From: Sulfotelmatobacter sp963788225
GTDB taxonomy: Bacteria > Acidobacteriota > Terriglobia > Terriglobales > Acidobacteriaceae
NCBI GenBank assembly: GCA_963788225.1
Contig: CAWBGI010000002.1
Span: 1-64,000 of the forward strand
Direction: 5' to 3'
DNA length: 64,000 nt
The notes beneath the pieces were generated by a model. It worked only from the letters and a program-made list of their open reading frames with translations, made no database searches and was not told the DNA's origin. Positions 49,507-59,000 of this stretch are shown in pieces. The stretch's first letter is position 1. Each line of letters opens with the position of its first letter. Both the position numbers and the translations under genes were made by a program.

Positions 49507-50606
49507 GTTTCGAGCCTGCAAGTCTCGATATTATTTCCGAAAGAAAGGTCGAGCGGCTGCTGACTGTGCGGCTCAGCGCCATGGGGGACGTGATCCACAC
49601 GCTGCCCGCAGTGCATGCGCTGCGGGCAGCGTTTCCACAGGCACACATCGGATGGCTGATTGAGGAGCGCTGGGCTGAATTGCTGTGCGCGCCGGGGGCT
49701 CCGCGGCGGGGGCTCCGGTCTGGGCTGCGACCGCTGGTGGATGAGGTGCACGCTGTAAACCTGAAGGCTTGGGGGAAATCTCCGTTGTCGATTTCGACTC
49801 TGCAGCACGCCGCCACGGTTTGGAACGATGTGCGGGACGCGGGCTACGATGCTGCGATAGATCTGCAGGGGGCGATGCGGTCTGCGCTGCTGGCGCGGTT
49901 GTCGGGGACGCGGGTGGTGTATGGGGCGGCAGAGCCGCGCGAATCGCCCGCGAGCTTGTGGTATACGCGGAAAGTGATTGCTGATGGAAGGCATGTGATT
50001 GAGCAGAATCTTTCGGTGGTTGAGGCGATGACTGGGCAGAATTTCGCGGTTGCGCGCGTCGATTTTCCCATGGATCCCAAGGTTGAGGAGCGCGTCGAGC
50101 AAGGGCTGGCACAGCACCGTACTGGAGAATTTGCCCTGCTTAATCCGGGCGCCGGTTGGGGAGCGAAACGATGGCCGGCGGAGCGATATGGCGAAGTGGC
50201 GCGCGGGCTGGCGCGCGCGGGCCTGTGTCCGCTGGTGAATTACGGTCCCGGCGAGGAGGATCTTTTTCGTGCCGTGTTGGCCGCGAGCGGCGGGACGGCC
50301 AGGCCCACGAAGGGTTCCGTGACCGACCTAATTGCGCTGACCCGACGCGCGCGGCTTTTCATTGGCGGCGACACTGGGCCGCTGCATCTGGCGGCGGCGT
50401 TGCGGGTTCCGGTGGTGGCGATTTTCGGGCCGACGGACCCGGCGCGCAACGGGCCTTACGGGACACGGAGCTTTGTGCTTCGGAGTGCGGAGAGCGTCAC
50501 GTCGCATGCGCGGCGGGCGGAGGCGGATGAAGGGATGTTGGCGATTGGGAGCGAGGCGGTGATGGCGGCGGCGCGGGGGTTACTAGGCCGTGACCTCAGG
50601 GGCTGA
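49503..50606 (+). CDS. ADP-heptose:LPS heptosyltransferase (GT9)
   Basis: Glycosyltransferase family 9 enzyme of 367 residues, adding heptose to the LPS inner core. SAMGDVIHTLPAVHALRAAF PQAH at the N-terminus is the acceptor-side motif with the conserved aspartate, GWLIEERWAELL follows, and FIGGDTGPLHLAAALRVPVV then FGPTDPARNGPYG bind ADP-heptose. The GDVIHTLPA form is more like WaaC (heptosyltransferase I) than WaaF. The start is GTG in a four-base overlap with rfaE2; the order rfaE1-rfaE2-heptosyltransferase supports the assignment. Confidence 0.92.
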   Translation: MSFEPASLDIISERKVERLLTVRLSAMGDVIHTLPAVHALRAAFPQAHIGWLIEERWAELLCAPGAPRRGLRSGLRPLVDEVHAVNLKAWGKSPLSISTLQHAATVWNDVRDAGYDAAIDLQGAMRSALLARLSGTRVVYGAAEPRESPASLWYTRKVIADGRHVIEQNLSVVEAMTGQNFAVARVDFPMDPKVEERVEQGLAQHRTGEFALLNPGAGWGAKRWPAERYGEVARGLARAGLCPLVNYGPGEEDLFRAVLAASGGTARPTKGSVTDLIALTRRARLFIGGDTGPLHLAAALRVPVVAIFGPTDPARNGPYGTRSFVLRSAESVTSHARRAEADEGMLAIGSEAVMAAARGLLGRDLRG

Positions 50607-50644
50607 AGCTGGATACTCGCGCGGCATATCGATTGGAACACTGC

Positions 50645-51202
50645 ATGACTGAGTGGTCACAAATCGCACGGCGGATTCGGGTGCCGCTGGGATTTCTTTT
50701 TGCTGTGCTCTATTCCTGGCTGGCGCGGCCTTCCTGGCGGTCGCTTGTGCTGGGCGCGATTGTGGTTGTGCCGGGGCTTGTGATTCGGGCGCTGGCTTCG
50801 GGGCATGTGCGCAAGAATGAAGCGCTGGCGACTTCCGGTCCTTATGCTTATACGCGGAACCCGCTTTATTTGGGGTCGCTGGTGATTGGGCTGGGATTTT
50901 GCGTGGCCGCGCGCAGTTGGTGGGTGGGCTTGGCGCTGATCGTGATGTTTCTGGCGATTTATCTGCCTGTGATCCGCGATGAAGAGGCGTTTCTGCGACG
51001 GACATTTCCAGAGTTCGAGGAATATGCGCGGCAGGTGCCGCGGATGTTACCGAGGCTCACTGCGCGTTCAAGTGACGAGGGTGAGGCTTCGGCGGGATTT
51101 TCTTTGGATTTGTATTTGAAACATCGCGAATACAACGCGTTGCTTGGAGCCCTGGCCATGATGGCGGCGTTGATCGTCAAGAGGGTGCTGGGTCAGGGTT
51201 AG
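50645..51202 (+). CDS. isoprenylcysteine carboxyl methyltransferase-like membrane protein
   Basis: Integral membrane protein of 185 residues from the ATG at 50645, with four or five helices. It matches the ICMT/PEMT-like family by the block LATSGPYAYTRNPLYLGSLV (the G-x-Y-x-x-x-R-H/N-P-x-Y motif) and RDEEAFLRRTFPEFEEYARQ. The family methylates isoprenylcysteines or phospholipid head groups using S-adenosylmethionine; many bacterial members have unknown substrates. It follows the heptosyltransferase by 38 bases and is probably in the LPS operon. Its 3' end has a diverged duplicate at 51732. Confidence 0.85.
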   Translation: MTEWSQIARRIRVPLGFLFAVLYSWLARPSWRSLVLGAIVVVPGLVIRALASGHVRKNEALATSGPYAYTRNPLYLGSLVIGLGFCVAARSWWVGLALIVMFLAIYLPVIRDEEAFLRRTFPEFEEYARQVPRMLPRLTARSSDEGEASAGFSLDLYLKHREYNALLGALAMMAALIVKRVLGQG

Positions 51203-51231
51203 GGGCTTTAGGTGGGCTTCGGGGAAGGTTT

Positions 51232-51618
51232 TCAGATAAGGCCCTTGCTTACTTTCCACAGGAAATCTTCGGCATCAGCGCGCGCCTGCTCCATAAAATT
51301 CCGATCGTGGCCGTGCTCGATTTGTAGCTCGTGAAGTACAAGTTCCGCTGCGACCTTCGGCTTGTATCCCCGCTTTATGAGCGTCCGGGCGCGCTCGGCG
51401 ACGGCCGTCTCAGCGCCACGCTTTGTTGGTTCGTTCGCCGCAGGAAGGCCGGGTTCGACCTCACACTTGTGCTCGCGAAACTTTGCGGCGGCCAGGCGGT
51501 CATAAGCGGCCATCGCCTCTTCTCCGCTAAGCAGCGTGGGGACGGGGAATCTCCATCGGCAATTCGAGCAGGCCCAACCGCCCGAATCGCCCTGGACCCG
51601 AAACAGCGAGCGCTCCAT
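51232..51618 (-). CDS. small protein with CxxC, unknown function
   Basis: Encodes 128 residues from the ATG at 51618 (MERSLFRVQGDSGGWACSNC). The N-terminus has CSNC, with a further Cys (KFREHKCE) that could form a small zinc site; FPVPTLLSGEEAMAAYDRLA follows; the C-terminal half is helical (AVAERARTLIKRGYKPKVAA, ARADAEDFLWKVSKGLI). I recall similar Acidobacterial proteins but no function. It lies between the methyltransferase gene and the duplicated fragment of that gene's end, on the opposite strand. Confidence 0.6.
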   Translation of the reverse strand: MERSLFRVQGDSGGWACSNCRWRFPVPTLLSGEEAMAAYDRLAAAKFREHKCEVEPGLPAANEPTKRGAETAVAERARTLIKRGYKPKVAAELVLHELQIEHGHDRNFMEQARADAEDFLWKVSKGLI

Positions 51619-51731
51619 TTCTACGACCTCAAGGCATTGCCGCGATGAACAACCCATGATATAGCGTAGCCGCGGTCTGGGTCAGGCGATTTTTAGGCGG
51701 CGTTTACTTGCCTATTCCTGGGTTGCCCTGT

Positions 51732-51831
51732 GGGATTTTCTTTGGAATTGTATTTGAAGCAGCGAGTACACGCGCTGCTGGGAGCGATGGGGATGACGGC
51801 GGTCCTGGCGGTCAAAATCACGGTTACTTAG
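51732..51831 (+). pseudogene. duplicated 3' end of the isoprenylcysteine-methyltransferase-like gene
   Basis: Reads GFSLELYLKQRVHALLGAMG, MTAVLAVKITVT, stop: a diverged copy of the C-terminus of the 50645 gene (GFSLDLYLKHREYNALLGAL). No start or catalytic part precedes it. A reverse-strand gene (51232-51618) lies between the two copies. Confidence 0.7.
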
Positions 51832-52069
51832 TAGGCTCGCCTACGTGGAATTTACGTGTGCCCTTTTCCGGCAGTTCGAACAGTACAGGAATGTCTTCCC
51901 AGCTAAAGCGCAGGCTTGCCGGCCCAACGTGGAGGTACTCGCCGTCGGGAGCGCCAATCATCGAAATTGCGTAAAGTCCGTGAGCCTTTGGCAGCACTGC
52001 GGGCAGCGCGGCGTCGAAGCGCGCTGGCTTCGCTCCGGTCAGATCGCGGAGAAGTTGCTCCTGCTCCAT
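51824..52069 (-). CDS. small protein of unknown function, possibly truncated
   Basis: Encodes 81 residues (MEQEQLLRDLTGAKPARFDA). The segment LPKAHGLYAISMIGAPDGEY-LHVG vaguely recalls the first strands of a GIY-YIG nuclease domain, but the following catalytic arginine/glutamate region is absent and the protein ends in a basic strand. Either a short unknown or a fragment. The neighbouring 51732 fragment overlaps its 3' end by eight bases on the other strand. Confidence 0.4.
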   Translation of the reverse strand: MEQEQLLRDLTGAKPARFDAALPAVLPKAHGLYAISMIGAPDGEYLHVGPASLRFSWEDIPVLFELPEKGTRKFHVGEPTK

Positions 52070-52124
52070 TCTGCGGTCGTCCACGATCTCGTTGATACCC
52101 ACGGCCCCCAATTCCCCCCTCGTC

Positions 52125-53753
52125 CTATTTCTGCGCCACCAATTTCTTTGCCTGGCTCAACTCCGGCCGCGTAGAGTTTGATCCGTCGCAGACTTTCAGC
52201 AGCAAGGCGTAGTATTCCGTGGCGTCAGTTGGTTTGCCGGCGGCTTCGGCGGCCTGGGCGGCGCCGTAGAGGGCGTCGAAGCGGTTGGGATGCAGTTTCA
52301 GGTCGATCTGATATTCCGCCAGCGCCTGTTGCGGACGCTTGGCTTCGAGCAGGATGTCGGCGATCATTTCGCGGGCGGGAGCGCCGTCGGGTTCGTCACC
52401 AGACGCATCCTCTTTGTCGGCGATGGGACGGAGCGCTGCGACGGCGTCATCGTACTTGCCTTCGGCGAAGGAAAGCCAGGCCTGAGCTTCTTTGCGATCG
52501 CCTTCTGCTGCTTCGGCAAATTCCGATTTCTCGGCCACACGCTTCTTATAAATACGGTCAAGCTCCGCGATATCTTTGCGAACGTCGTCGGGCTTGTGCA
52601 GGTGGCCTGATCCGACGGCGCGGGCCCAGAAAATCATGGAATATTCCGCTGTGCCGGCAACGTCGGTGGGAGGGATGGAGGCCGCGGCAGCCCAGTCATG
52701 CATCTCGATGGGATAGAGCGCGGTGAGGTGCGCCAGCGTGGCCAGGTGCGGATCGTAGCCTTTGCCATACATATCGTCTTTCTTGTAGGGCATGGCGCGG
52801 ATCTCTTCGATCAGGGCTTTGGCATCGGCTTCGCGGCCGCTTTGCATGTAGGCGTAGAAGAGAAAATCCATGGCGTGGAATTGATGGCCTTCGCCGCCCA
52901 TGCCCATGGCGGCGGTTTTGCGCGTGGCGGCGATGGAGGCAAGATTGGAGTTGATGTCGTCCTGCCAGAGGCCGACGCGGGCGAAGATGTGCGAGGGCAT
53001 GTGCAAGGCGTGCGGAGACGCGGGCGCAATCTGCGCGTAACGGCGGGCGGCGGGCAGGCCGAGTTGCGCTAGTTGGGGCTTGTCATACGTGTGGATCAGG
53101 TAGTGGGCCACGCCGGGATGGTTGGGCTCGATGACAAATAATTTTTCCAGGATCGCGGCCGCCTGCTTGCGGTTGGCGAAGGTGGCGTCGTCGTGGGGTT
53201 CGGAGGCTAGCAGCGAGAGCGCGTAGAAGATTGCGGCCTCGTGGTCGTCGGGATAAGTCTCGTAAACCTTCTTCATCGCGTCGGAGTAGGCCTTGGCGCG
53301 GGCTTCGTGATTCAGCTTCTTCGAGTTGCTGTAAAAGGCCGCGACGGCTGCGATGTAGGCTTTCTCACGGGGAGTGGTGTCGCCGTCGGTGGTTTTTGCC
53401 TGATGAACTTCGTCAAAGCCGTGCTGGACGACTTTGGCGTCCGGGTTATTCCAGAGTTGATGCCAAAGGCTCATGGCCACACCCCAGTGCGCCATGGCGC
53501 AGTGGGGATCGGCTACGGCGATGTGCTCGAATTCTTTCTCGGCTTCTTCGTACCAGAAGGAGTGCAGCAGGGCTACGCCGCGCTCGAAGGGCTTTTGAAC
53601 GGCAGGAGCACAGGAGACTGGGAAGTTAACCGTGCCCAGCTGGGCTGCGGTTAGATCTTCGTGGTGATGGTGGTTTTTGTCTTTTTCGTCGTCGGCGCAG
53701 GCGGTAATCGTGAAGAGGCAGGAAAGGAGCAGAAGGCATGCGATTCGTTTCAT
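52125..53753 (-). CDS. exported TPR-containing protein
   Basis: Encodes 542 residues from the ATG at 53753 (MKRIACLLLLSCLFTITACA), a lipoprotein-type signal with cysteine at about 19. A His-rich stretch (DKNHHHHEDL) follows. The remainder is helical, with TPR-like repeats (PFERGVALLHSFWYEEAEKE, AAAILEKLFVIEPNHPGVAH, PQQALAEYQIDLKLHPNRFD) and conserved SPHALHMPSHIFARVGLWQD, typical of an Acidobacterial/Bacteroidota exported TPR family of unknown role. The longer upstream frame is repeat DNA. Confidence 0.82.
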   Translation of the reverse strand: MKRIACLLLLSCLFTITACADDEKDKNHHHHEDLTAAQLGTVNFPVSCAPAVQKPFERGVALLHSFWYEEAEKEFEHIAVADPHCAMAHWGVAMSLWHQLWNNPDAKVVQHGFDEVHQAKTTDGDTTPREKAYIAAVAAFYSNSKKLNHEARAKAYSDAMKKVYETYPDDHEAAIFYALSLLASEPHDDATFANRKQAAAILEKLFVIEPNHPGVAHYLIHTYDKPQLAQLGLPAARRYAQIAPASPHALHMPSHIFARVGLWQDDINSNLASIAATRKTAAMGMGGEGHQFHAMDFLFYAYMQSGREADAKALIEEIRAMPYKKDDMYGKGYDPHLATLAHLTALYPIEMHDWAAAASIPPTDVAGTAEYSMIFWARAVGSGHLHKPDDVRKDIAELDRIYKKRVAEKSEFAEAAEGDRKEAQAWLSFAEGKYDDAVAALRPIADKEDASGDEPDGAPAREMIADILLEAKRPQQALAEYQIDLKLHPNRFDALYGAAQAAEAAGKPTDATEYYALLLKVCDGSNSTRPELSQAKKLVAQK

Positions 53754-53896
53754 AAGGACCCCACAAGTAGCGAGTTTAGATGGGCCGCGGGCGGGGGTCA
53801 AACGTACCTCGGGGGCTAAAAGCCCACAATCATTGGGGCGGCCTTTCGCAGCGCTGGAAGCGCTGCGCCACCCTGTGCCTCGCTTTGCGCGGCTGG

Positions 53897-53922
53897 ACCC
53901 TTCAACTTCGCTCAGGGCCAAG
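53897..53922. repeat. dispersed repeat, family H
   Basis: GGACCCTTCAACTTCGCTCA, GGGCC: the inverse of the GAGCxxxGxCGAAGGG string at 29350-29370; also near 55806. Confidence 0.5.
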
Positions 53923-53954
53923 CTAAGCGAGGCGGCCGTTCCCACATGAGCGCA

Positions 53955-55697
53955 CTAGCTTCTGACGGACTCTTGAATTCGCACTACAGGTGACTTCGGC
54001 CCGGCGCCCATGGCTGCCAGTTCCATGTCGTCGGAGCGGTCTTCATCGACCGGGGTCAGCGCAATATCGATGTAGTTAGTCGCGTTGGGATCGCGCTTCA
54101 GGTGGCGGCGGAAAGCTCCGTAACGCCAGATCAGCGCTGCCAGCTTGACGTGTTTGTAAAGCAGATCGAAAACGTAGCGCGGATAGAACGCCCACGGGCT
54201 CTCGACCGGCAGCGTGGGACGGCGGTCTTTGCGGTACTTCCGGCGCAGGTAGCCGCCTTCGAGCGGATCGATTTTTTCCAGCGCCACCATGGCGTAGTAC
54301 CAGAGCAGCAGAAACGTCATGTTGCCGGCGTTGCTGTTGGTGGCGACCGAGCGGCGCATCACCGTTTCAAGATGCTCGGGAGAATAGAACGCGGCCCAGG
54401 AATCGTGGTAGAGCTTTTGCCACTGCTCCGGCGACATGGTCAAGTGCGTGGTGGTCACGTGCTCGAGATCGTATTTGTTGAGATCGGGATCGAGATAGGC
54501 TCCGGCCTTGTAGAGCTTCTGATGATCCTCGGAGCCGGGGAGCGGCGTCAGGCAGTGCGGCTCCAGCAGATCGATGGGCAGCTCGCGCTGGATGATTTCG
54601 ATATCGCGCAGGACCTTTTCCGGCGTGTCTGACGGGAAGCCGATGATGTAGCCGGCAAAAATGGTGGCACCGGCTTTTTTCCACTCCAGCAGCATCTTGC
54701 GGTATTCGGCTACTTTGTTCTGCTTTTTTCTTGCTCCGAGTAAGGCGTCCGGATTGATGCTCTCGAGGCCGATGAATACACGCGCCACTCCGGCGCGGCC
54801 CGCCTTTTCGATGAAATGCGGCAGGCGGTGGCACATGGTGTCAACCTGAATTACGAACTTGATGTTCAGCTCCTCCCGCTCGCGCATGGCGATGAGGCGG
54901 TCGAAGACTTTTTCCCAGTCGGTGTTGCGGGCGAAATTATCGTCGGTGATGAAGAAGCGGTTGATGCCCTGCGCCAGGTTGCTGCGGACGATCTGCTCGA
55001 TTTCGTCGGCCGAGCGGCGGCGCGATTTACGGCCCTGTACGTTGATGATGGTGCAGAAAGAACAGAGAAACGGACAGCCGCGGCCAGCGTCGAAGGTAGT
55101 GATCTTGCCGCCAGTGCGCTTCACGCGCGTGGCGGGCAGAATCGGAATGGGAACGCCTTCGAGCGAGGGCAGGTCGTTCATGTAGTTGTAGAGAGGCTTC
55201 AGGGTTCCGTTCCAGGCGTCGCGCAGAACCAGATCTAGGCGGCCTTCAGCTTCGCCTGCGAAGAGCGAGATGCCGAGATCCATAGCTTCTTTGAGTTCGG
55301 GCGGGAGTTCGGGCAGCATCGACAGGCAGCCGGATACGTGAAACCCGCCGATGGAGACCGGGACGCCAGCCGCACGCAGGGGCCGCGCCAGGTCCATGGC
55401 GTGCGGGAATTGGTTCGATTGCACTCCGACCAGGGCTACCATGCCGCGGCCGCCACTGAGTTCGCGGGCAATTTTGTGCGGACGAATGCGGGTGTTGGTC
55501 TCGTCGAAGGCGCTGACTACGATCTCGACGTCGTCGCCAAGCACGCGGCGATCCCTGCAATCGAGCGCCAGGCCGTTGAGAACAGCCAGCGAATTCGAAG
55601 GAATGGCGGAGCGAAACCACTGGATGACATAGCCATCGTCGTCGTAGTGCGACGGCTTGATCAGCACCACCGAGAATCGTTTTGGACGCGAACTCAT
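53955..55697 (-). CDS. B12-binding-domain radical SAM protein
   Basis: Iron-sulfur enzyme of 580 residues. The N-terminal third (to about residue 170) is a cobalamin-binding-like Rossmann domain (KPSHYDDDGYVIQW, MVALVGVQSNQFPHAMDLAR, VSIGGFHVSGCLSMLP); the radical SAM motif CPFLCSFC follows at about 205 (DAGRGCPFLCSFCTIINVQG). GYIIGFPSDTPEKVLRDIEI and CLTPLPGSEDHQKLYKAGAY are typical of the class. Such enzymes perform radical methylations or rearrangements; Acidobacterial relatives are linked to hopanoid and lipid modification. Substrate not known. No partner gene adjoins. Confidence 0.87.
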   Translation of the reverse strand: MSSRPKRFSVVLIKPSHYDDDGYVIQWFRSAIPSNSLAVLNGLALDCRDRRVLGDDVEIVVSAFDETNTRIRPHKIARELSGGRGMVALVGVQSNQFPHAMDLARPLRAAGVPVSIGGFHVSGCLSMLPELPPELKEAMDLGISLFAGEAEGRLDLVLRDAWNGTLKPLYNYMNDLPSLEGVPIPILPATRVKRTGGKITTFDAGRGCPFLCSFCTIINVQGRKSRRRSADEIEQIVRSNLAQGINRFFITDDNFARNTDWEKVFDRLIAMREREELNIKFVIQVDTMCHRLPHFIEKAGRAGVARVFIGLESINPDALLGARKKQNKVAEYRKMLLEWKKAGATIFAGYIIGFPSDTPEKVLRDIEIIQRELPIDLLEPHCLTPLPGSEDHQKLYKAGAYLDPDLNKYDLEHVTTTHLTMSPEQWQKLYHDSWAAFYSPEHLETVMRRSVATNSNAGNMTFLLLWYYAMVALEKIDPLEGGYLRRKYRKDRRPTLPVESPWAFYPRYVFDLLYKHVKLAALIWRYGAFRRHLKRDPNATNYIDIALTPVDEDRSDDMELAAMGAGPKSPVVRIQESVRS

Positions 55698-56039
55698 GTG
55701 CGCCTTTTCAGCTGGGATGTGGCTTTGAAGGAGAATATCATGGAGTGGAGGCTGGTCGACGAGGAGGGAATAGACTACTCGGACCGGCAGCGTGCTGGAA
55801 GGAGATCCCCTTCGGCAAGCTCAGGGCAGGCGAGGGCGGCTGTGCCCACAGCGATCAGGACGCTGGCCTCCTTTATAATGTTCGCTGGCGTACAAACCTA
55901 ACTTCTGGTACACTTCGCGGCGAGTCAAGTCTGGGTTGCGTCACGAACCACTGGGCGTGCCTTCCTTCCTCTGGCAGAACCGCCGGACTTAGAATCCACG
56001 CAGCATAAATCACGTTTACGCAGTCCGCAGGGAGTAGCC
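55698..56039. other. gene-free divergent promoter region with repeat fragments
   Basis: About 340 bases between the divergent radical SAM and sigma-54 regulator genes. A family H-like piece (CCCCTTCGGCAAGCTCAGGG, CAGGCGAGGG) lies at about 55806-55835. No gene and no confident promoter seen. Confidence 0.5.
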
Positions 56040-59000
56040 ATGGAATTGCACCCTGGGTCACAAAAGCGTCGCGCTGTTGAAGGAAACCTTTCCGAGTGGG
56101 ATCCCATCCGGCGTGCGCTTCAGGAAAACGAAGACTGGTATGCAGACCTGGTCGAGCACAGCCACGATCTGCTGTGCATTCACGATCTTGAAGGCCGGCT
56201 GCTGTCTGTAAATCCCGCCCCGGCACGTCTGCTGGGATACAGCGTACAAGAACTTCTGCAGATTCCCATGCGGGAATTGATCGCCCCGGAGTTGCGCCAA
56301 GAGTTTGACAGCTACCTGGACCAGATTCAGCGTACGGGTGAGGCTGAGGGCTTACTGACGGTGATTACGCGGTCGGGCGATCGCCGCATTTGGGAGTATC
56401 ACAACACTCTTCGGACCGAAGGCGTGGCGTCGCCGATTGTGCGCGGCATAGCTCACGACGTTACAGAACAAAAAGAAACCGGAAGGTTGCTGTTCGAGGT
56501 AAGCGAGCGGCTGCTTGCCAGAGTACGCGAAAACGAGCGCACCATCGGCGAGCTGAAATTGTTCCGAACCTTGGTGGATCAATGCAACGATGCCATTGAA
56601 GTCGTGGATCCGGAAACGCTGCGCTTTCTCGATGCCAATGAGAGAGCCTGTTCCGCGCTGGGCTACAGCCGCGATGAACTTCTATCTCTCACAAGTTTCG
56701 ACATCAATCCCACAATCACCGAGTCTATGGTCGAAAAGGTTAAGGGGGAGTTGGGGACGTCGGGCTTTATCGTGATGGAAGCCCTCCGTCGGCGAAGGGA
56801 CGGATCGACCTTCCCCGTTGAAGTCAGCTTGAGGCAAGTTCAGCTGGACCGGGAGTATTGTATTTCCATCGCGCGTGACATTACCGAGCGCAAGCGCGCC
56901 GAGCAGGTGCTGCGAGATGCCAAGAAGTTTTCCGAGAAGTTGATTCAGACTGCCAATGTGATCGTCCTCGCGCTGGACCCGGGAGGAAATATCCAGCTGT
57001 TTAATCAGGCGGCCGAAGAAATCACCGGCTACACATTTGCCGAGCTACAAGGCAAGAGTTGGGAAATTCTGGTTCCCAGGGATCGTTTCCCCCATGTGTG
57101 GGAAGAGTTTGACAGGCTCATGTCTGAGACGGCGGACCCGACTTTTGAGAACCCGATCATCACCAAATCGGGGGAAAAGCGTTACATCGCGTGGCGGAAC
57201 AGTCAAGTGAAGGTAGACGGCAAGGTCGTCGCCACGATTTCGTTTGGAAACGACATTACGCAGCGCAGGCTGGCGGAAGAGGCGCTGCGACGCAGCGAAG
57301 AAAATCACCGCCTCTTTATCTCGCAGAGTTCCGAGGGCATCTTCCGCGACGAAATGAACCCGCCGGTTTCCATTGAACTTCCGGAAGACGAACTGATTCA
57401 TCATATCCTCTGCGACAGCCACATCGTGGAATGCAACGACGCCCTGGCGGCGATGTACGGGTTGGCTTCCGCAAAAGAGCTGGAGGGTAAATACTGGACC
57501 GAAATGATGCGGCCGGACGATCCGCAGAACGTGGAAATGAACCGGCAGTACATTCGCTCCGGCTTTCGCGTGGTGGAACGTGAGTCCCACGAAATCGATA
57601 TTCATGGCAATCCCAAAGTCTTCCTCAATAGCATGATCGGCACCGTCGAAAATGGAATGCTGCTGGGCACTTGGGGCATTCAGCGGGACGTCACCGAGAA
57701 GGTGAAATTGGAGCTGGCTCGCCGCAAAGCCGAGGAGGCGTTGCGCCAGAGCGAGGAGCGCCTCCGTGTGGCGCTGCAGAATGCACGCATTGTGGTGTTC
57801 AACCAGGACCGGGATTTGCGCTACACCTGGGTCTACAATTCGCAGATTCCATCGCCGCCAGGCGACCAGTTGGGCCAAACGCCGGACGCGTACTTCGCCC
57901 CTGAGGAGGCTGCGCGCATTATGGAAATCCGCCGGCGGGTGCTGGAGACCGGGGTGGGAGGGCGACATGAAGTGCATGCCAGTTACGGCGGCAAGAAGCA
58001 CTACTTCGACACGGCGGTCGAGCCGGTCAAGGACGCGGCGGGCGCAGTGATTGGGCTAACCGGCTCAGGCATAGATATCACCGAGCTGCGGGAGGTGACC
58101 GAACAGCTGCGCGAGGCCAAGGAGAAGCTATCGGAAGAGAAGCTTTATCTGGAAGAAGCCATCGACAGCGAACTGGGGTTCGGAGAAATTATCGGGCGCA
58201 GCAGCGCCCTGAAAGAGGTGATGGTGAAGGTGGCCAAGGTCGCTCCCAGCGATGCTACCGTCTTGTTGCTTGGCGAAACCGGAACCGGCAAGGAGTTAGT
58301 GGCGCGCGCGCTGCACCGCCTGAGCCGGCGCGAGGGCAATAGCTTCATCAAGCTGAACTGCGCCGCCATTCCCTCGGGCCTGCTGGAAAGCGAATTGTTT
58401 GGCCACGAAAAAGGAGCTTTCACCGGAGCGGTCGCCAGGAAACTTGGCCGCCTGGAACTGGCTGACTGTGGCACTCTCTTTCTGGATGAAATTGGAGAGA
58501 TTCCGCTGAGCTTGCAGCCCAAGTTGCTGCGGGTGCTGCAGGATCAGGAGTTCGAACGGCTGGGCGGCACGCAGACTTTGAAAGTCAATTTCCGGCTGCT
58601 GGCGGCGACGAACCGTGACCTGCGGCAGAGCGTGAAGGCATGTGAGTTTCGCAGCGATTTGTATTATCGCTTGAATGTGTTTCCCATCTACATACCACCT
58701 TTGCGGGAGCGGCGGGAGGATATCAAGGCGCTGGTCGAACACTTCGTCCGCAAGTCCGCCGGGCAAATGAAGAAGTCCATCGTCAGCATCCCGGCGAAGA
58801 CTATGGAAGCTTTGGTGCGATGGGATTGGCCGGGCAACATTCGCGAACTAGAGAACTTCGTGGAGCGCTCGGTCATTCTGACTCCGGGGCCGGTGTTGCA
58901 AGCGCCGCTCTCGGAATTGCAGGCGGCGGTATCGTCGGCGAATGGGGGCGAGAAAGTTAGTCTCCGCGATAAGGAGCGCGAGCGCATTCTTCGCGCTCTG

